9,256 bases of DNA from Saprospiraceae bacterium (GTDB taxonomy: Bacteria > Bacteroidota > Bacteroidia > Chitinophagales > Saprospiraceae): assembly GCA_022842255.1 (NCBI GenBank), contig JALHPW010000155.1, forward strand, positions 1 through 9,256, written 5' to 3'. This document shows positions 5,752 to 9,256 of this stretch, in pieces (positions within the stretch are counted from its first letter, which is position 1; every line of letters begins with the position of its first letter). Under the pieces are notes generated by a model. That model saw nothing but the letters and a program-made list of their open reading frames with translations, ran no database searches and was not told the DNA's origin. Position numbers and translations under genes: made by a program.

Positions 5752-8700
5752 ATGAGAACATCTACACCATTCTTTACCTTCCTGTTTTTGCTTTTTTGCA
5801 CAGCCCTCCTGGCAAGCCCTAACCTCCCCACCTTTTCCGAATTTGATGATTTCGAAGTCCAATTAACCCGAACGGAGCCTGGAAACGCGGATTCCTTGGT
5901 AGGCTTTTCCCGTGCACTTCCAGATACCACTGCTTCCTGCTATGCCGAGTCTGTCCTTTGGCCCACGATTGTGGTGACCCCCGATTTATGTAGTGGGGGT
6001 ACCGGCGATATTGATATAACCCCCGACCCCCTTACCTCTGGCCCTTGGTTTTATATGTGGTCAAATGGCGAGACCACGCAAGACTTGACCGATATCCCAT
6101 CAGGACTTTATCAGGTGACCATTTTTAGTGTTGGCGATGGGATTGTGCAAGCAGAAACCATCTTTGTGCCCGACAACCCGGCACCGTTCCCAATATCCCT
6201 TACAGGATTCGCCACGGGCAACACCCTTTGTAATGGCAACAGCAATGGTGCGGTGACGATTAACCCAATGCCCAACCCCAATATTTTCACCTATTTATGG
6301 TCAAATGGCGCCACGACCCAAAACTTGGTGAATGTTCCTCCAGGCGACTATACAGTAACCATGACCTATGCTGGCCCTTCGTGTACTGTCGTTGAGGATT
6401 TTACAGTGCCCAATCTCACCAATTTTCCTGCCATTCCGCAGTCTTCGTTTGGACAGGATATTTGCGAACAAACCAATGGTACCGCCGCAGTAGTGCCTTC
6501 CGGTGGGCAGCCACCCTATACTTATGAATGGTCAAATGGCGGTACTACCTCTATGATCAATAACTTACCTGCAGGAACTTATACCGTTACTGTTACCGGA
6601 GCCAATGGTTGTACGAACAGTGTGAGTGGAACGGTGACGGCGGTGGATTTGCCAGTTAGTATTGAGGATGGAGTGGTAATTTCGAACACAACCTGCCTGG
6701 GCGCCAATGGTAGTATTAGTATAATTGTGAACCCTCCTGCCGCAGCGCTTACCGCCACGTTCTTGTGGTCGAATGGAGCGACTACCCAGAACCTGACCAA
6801 TGTCCCGAGTGGGAGTTACCGGGTTACGGTGACCCGGGCTGGGACCTGTACTGCCACCGATGTTTGGTATGTTGAACATGAGCCCATTGAACCTCAAATT
6901 TCATTTGTCAATACCTCTGCCACTTGTGGGCTCAGTAATGGAGGTGTTAATTTGACCGTCCTTCCAGGAGGGGTAGCGCCCTATACTTATCTGTGGGGAG
7001 GGGGACAAACCACACAGGATATTTCCAACCAACCGCCCGGCGATTATGTGGTAACCATCACTTCTGCAAATGGATGTACCACCACCGGCAGTGCTACCGT
7101 GGACGACACCCCGGCGGTGTTCAGTTATAGTGGTCTGGTATCTGATCAAACATCCTGCGATACCACCAACGGCAGGATTGTATTGTCGCTTTTCCCCAGT
7201 AACCTGGCTTATCAATGGTCGAATGGGGCCACCACCACGGTGTTGAACAACCTGGCCCCCGGCGATTATACCGTAACCGTAAGCGCTGGGGGGACTTGTA
7301 CCGAGGTGGAAACCTTTACCGTCGGGGATGTGACAGAATACCCGGTAATCCCCATTACACCTACGGCTACTACTTGCGGATTGGCCAATGGCTCGGCCGA
7401 TTTGAATGTTACTGCGGGTTTGATGCCCTTTACCTACCTGTGGTCAAATGGGGCAACTACCCAGGATTTGACCAATATTGCAGCCGATACTTTTACAGTG
7501 GTGGTGACCTCTTCGGTAGGCTGTTCCACCATGGGAACCATCATTGTCCCAAACGTCAACGATACCATAAAAATCGATGCAAACCTGGTGGATAACTTCT
7601 CTTGTAGCGCTCCAACCGGGAATATTGCCTTGAATGTTACTCCATTTGATACTTCTTATGTTTACCAGTGGTCCAGTGGCCAAACCGTAGATAGCCTAAG
7701 CAACCTGATTGCTGGCACTTACCTGGTTACGGTTACCCTGGGGGCCACCTGTATCGCTTTGGACACCTTTGTGGTAGCGGATAACGCGATTTTGCCCGGC
7801 CTTTCCAGTGCTGGCACGGCTGCTATTTGTGGTTTGGACAATGGAGCGGCTGACCTGACAGTCGGGTCCGGGGTTGGGCCATTTACCTATCTTTGGTCAA
7901 ACGCGGAAACCACCGAAGACCTGAGCAATTTGACACCGGCTACCTACACCGTTACCGTAACGGGCGCCAATACCTGTACCGCTGTGAACACCGTGAATGT
8001 GTTAAACAACAACACTCCCCTCAGTATCAACGGCGCCACTACGGGGAACAGCTCCTGCGCCGTTGGGAACGGCTCCCTGGACATTGGGGTAACACCGGCC
8101 GGGGCGTATAACTACCTCTGGTCCAATGCGGAAACGACAGAAGATTTGAACAACCTTTCCCCGGGTACTTATACGGTGACCGTTACCCTCGGTACTTGCC
8201 TGTCAACCAATGCATTCTCCGTAGCGGACAATGCACTTTCCCCCAATCTTGCCGCTTCCGGGGCGGCAGCAACTTGTAGCCAAAATGATGGGTCGGCCGA
8301 CCTCAATGTGAGTGGCGGTAATGCCCCGTATCAGTATCTCTGGTCGAACGCGGAAACAACGGAAGATCTCAGCAATTTGCTACCGGGTACATATTCAGTT
8401 ACCGTTACCGGCGCCAACCAGTGTACGGCGGTGAGTTCGGTGGATGTTTTGAACAACAATATTGCCATCAATATCAATGGTACCCTGCTGGAAAACACGT
8501 CCTGCACAGCCGCCAATGGCTCGATTGATATTGGGGTGACGCCTGCCGGGACCTACAATTTTGCCTGGTCGAATAGTGAGGTCACGGAAGATGTGAGCAA
8601 CCTTTCGGCGGGCTCCTATACGGTGACGGTGAGCTTTGGGTCCTGCTCCTCCACCAACACGTTTTTGGTGGCAGACAATACGGCTACGCCGAACCTTGGT

Positions 8701-9256
8701 TCCAATATTACAGCGTCGGTTTGCAGTGCAAACAATGGTGCGATTGACTTGAATGTGAATGGTGCGGTTACTCCTTACACCTTTATTTGGTCGAACAGTG
8801 AAACGACTGAAGACCTTGCCAACCTGCTCCCGGGTAATTTTTCTGTTACAGTTACTGCTGGAAACGGGTGCACCATCACCACAACATTGAATGTGCCTAA
8901 CAACGGCTCCACCTTCAGCCTCGCCGGGGCTGCCGCACCTTTGACCGATTGTGCAACGAACAATGGGGCCATTGATTTGAATATCACGCCTGCCGGATCG
9001 TTCACCTACTTATGGTCGAACGCCGAAACGACCGAGGATTTGAGCAATTTGGCTCCTGGGACTTACACCGTATCCGTCACAGAATCAGGCAGTTGCACGG
9101 GTACGGCATCGTTCTTTGTCATTGATCAACGCACCAACCCACTCACTTCCCAAACCCTTACTCCTGAACTCTGCGGACTTTCCGACGGCAATATTGACCT
9201 GAGCGTGAGTGGGGGCACCGCACCCTACGATTTTCTTTGGTCGGGCGGCCAAGTCA
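5752..9256 (+). CDS. Giant secreted SprB-type repeat protein, incomplete at the window end
   Basis: The frame is open for 1168 codons from ATG 5752 to the window edge with no stop; I translated it throughout. Residues 1-21 form a signal peptide (MRTSTPF then a hydrophobic core ending CTALLA). An in-frame ATG at 5722 would lengthen the n-region, and TAG at 5710-5712 closes the frame upstream. A linker (about 22-78) precedes at least 15 tandem repeats of 74-80 residues. Each has C-x(n)-NG near its start, a W-S-N-G/A/S core, L-x-N-L, G-T-Y-T-V-T-V-T, and usually a second Cys. This is the SprB repeat pattern known from the Flavobacterium johnsoniae gliding adhesin SprB and many T9SS-secreted surface proteins. 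The expected role is an extended cell-surface or secreted adhesin. A T9SS C-terminal domain would be expected beyond the window. The composition is rich in T, N, S, V and acidic residues, with a single lysine and seven arginines. Gliding itself cannot be inferred from repeats alone. Confidence 0.93.
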   Translation, partial: MRTSTPFFTFLFLLFCTALLASPNLPTFSEFDDFEVQLTRTEPGNADSLVGFSRALPDTTASCYAESVLWPTIVVTPDLCSGGTGDIDITPDPLTSGPWFYMWSNGETTQDLTDIPSGLYQVTIFSVGDGIVQAETIFVPDNPAPFPISLTGFATGNTLCNGNSNGAVTINPMPNPNIFTYLWSNGATTQNLVNVPPGDYTVTMTYAGPSCTVVEDFTVPNLTNFPAIPQSSFGQDICEQTNGTAAVVPSGGQPPYTYEWSNGGTTSMINNLPAGTYTVTVTGANGCTNSVSGTVTAVDLPVSIEDGVVISNTTCLGANGSISIIVNPPAAALTATFLWSNGATTQNLTNVPSGSYRVTVTRAGTCTATDVWYVEHEPIEPQISFVNTSATCGLSNGGVNLTVLPGGVAPYTYLWGGGQTTQDISNQPPGDYVVTITSANGCTTTGSATVDDTPAVFSYSGLVSDQTSCDTTNGRIVLSLFPSNLAYQWSNGATTTVLNNLAPGDYTVTVSAGGTCTEVETFTVGDVTEYPVIPITPTATTCGLANGSADLNVTAGLMPFTYLWSNGATTQDLTNIAADTFTVVVTSSVGCSTMGTIIVPNVNDTIKIDANLVDNFSCSAPTGNIALNVTPFDTSYVYQWSSGQTVDSLSNLIAGTYLVTVTLGATCIALDTFVVADNAILPGLSSAGTAAICGLDNGAADLTVGSGVGPFTYLWSNAETTEDLSNLTPATYTVTVTGANTCTAVNTVNVLNNNTPLSINGATTGNSSCAVGNGSLDIGVTPAGAYNYLWSNAETTEDLNNLSPGTYTVTVTLGTCLSTNAFSVADNALSPNLAASGAAATCSQNDGSADLNVSGGNAPYQYLWSNAETTEDLSNLLPGTYSVTVTGANQCTAVSSVDVLNNNIAININGTLLENTSCTAANGSIDIGVTPAGTYNFAWSNSEVTEDVSNLSAGSYTVTVSFGSCSSTNTFLVADNTATPNLGSNITASVCSANNGAIDLNVNGAVTPYTFIWSNSETTEDLANLLPGNFSVTVTAGNGCTITTTLNVPNNGSTFSLAGAAAPLTDCATNNGAIDLNITPAGSFTYLWSNAETTEDLSNLAPGTYTVSVTESGSCTGTASFFVIDQRTNPLTSQTLTPELCGLSDGNIDLSVSGGTAPYDFLWSGGQV
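5989..9256 (+). repeat. Array of at least 15 SprB-like repeats of about 75 residues
   Basis: The conserved Trp codons fall at 6058, 6298, 6529, 6766, 6994, 7216, 7441, 7669, 7894, 8119, 8341, 8566, 8788, 9013 and 9238. Spacing is 222-240 nt and settles to 222-228 nt from the fifth Trp codon (6994) onward. The first Cys of each repeat starts at 5989, 6229, 6463, 6694, 6925, 7156, 7375, 7603, 7828, 8056, 8275, 8503, 8722, 8950 and 9172. Repeats 2-14 have a second Cys after the TVTVT strand; repeat 1 lacks it and repeat 15 is cut by the window edge. Early repeats read WSNGATTQ(N/D)L and later ones WSN(A/S)ETTEDL. Repeat 5 has WGGG and repeat 15 WSGG in place of WSNG. Confidence 0.93.
6229..9171 (+). 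repeat. Two-repeat super-unit (about 149-155 residues) inside the array
   Basis: Odd and even repeats differ systematically. Odd ones (3, 5, 7, 9, 11, 13, 15) carry a G-x-x-P-(Y/F) turn before the Trp and mostly 66 nt between Cys and Trp. Most even ones carry a TP-x-x-type turn, settling at 63 nt in repeats 10, 12 and 14. Tails also alternate: odd repeats end TGAN-x-C then VLNNN-like, even ones LG-x-C then VADN-like. First-Cys distances between successive even repeats are 465, 462, 447, 453, 447 and 447 nt. Confidence 0.75.

Noticed and set aside
6565..9005. Many short frames on both strands (for example 6565-6897 minus, 7215-7595 plus, 8775-9005 minus)
   Set aside because: They recur at the repeat period because they are out-of-frame shadows of the SprB-like repeats in the giant open frame.
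5989..9256. Regular spacing considered as CRISPR or satellite DNA
   Set aside because: The period is about 225 nt, conservation is at protein level with synonymous drift, and the frame stays open throughout, so it is a coding repeat array.

Overview
The window most likely comes from a member of the Bacteroidota, probably a Saprospiraceae-like, T9SS-bearing environmental lineage. Four things point there: exact TAnnTTTG promoter -7 boxes of the Bacteroidota type, an M49 peptidase made as a lipoprotein, a lipoprotein/outer-membrane-protein pair, and a very large secreted protein built from SprB-type repeats. The family assignments are from reading the sequence; no search was run.

Layout, left to right. 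(1) 1-683, plus strand: the last 65 residues of lpxD (lipid A synthesis), then a 160-residue two-helix membrane protein of unknown function whose ATG directly abuts the lpxD stop codon. (2) 831-2870, plus strand: a lipoprotein metallopeptidase of family M49 (dipeptidyl-peptidase III), probably with its own promoter near 764. (3) 2870-2995: a long imperfect inverted repeat (48-nt arms, 43 of 48 paired, 30-nt loop) fills the gap between convergent genes and is built from nonamer-like units. (4) 5355-3002, minus strand: a three-gene cluster of a winged-helix/nucleotidyltransferase protein, a small putative lipoprotein and a putative outer-membrane beta-barrel protein, the last two sharing an ATGA overlap. 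(5) 5356-5751: a divergent intergenic region with a -7 promoter box, a terminator-like hairpin and a possible leader hairpin. (6) 5752-9256, plus strand: one open reading frame that never meets a stop and runs off the window. It encodes a signal peptide and at least 15 tandem repeats of about 75 residues that match the SprB repeat of gliding-motility and adhesin proteins. Ordinary ORF finding misses it because the stop codon lies outside the window.

The most interesting material is in the giant gene. Its repeats alternate between two subtypes, giving a super-repeat of about 149-155 residues. Identical peptides in different repeats use different synonymous codons. The product has one lysine in 1168 residues. 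The long hairpin at 2870-2995 is the second candidate for follow-up. I see no defence system, CRISPR array, tRNA, rRNA or transposase in the window.
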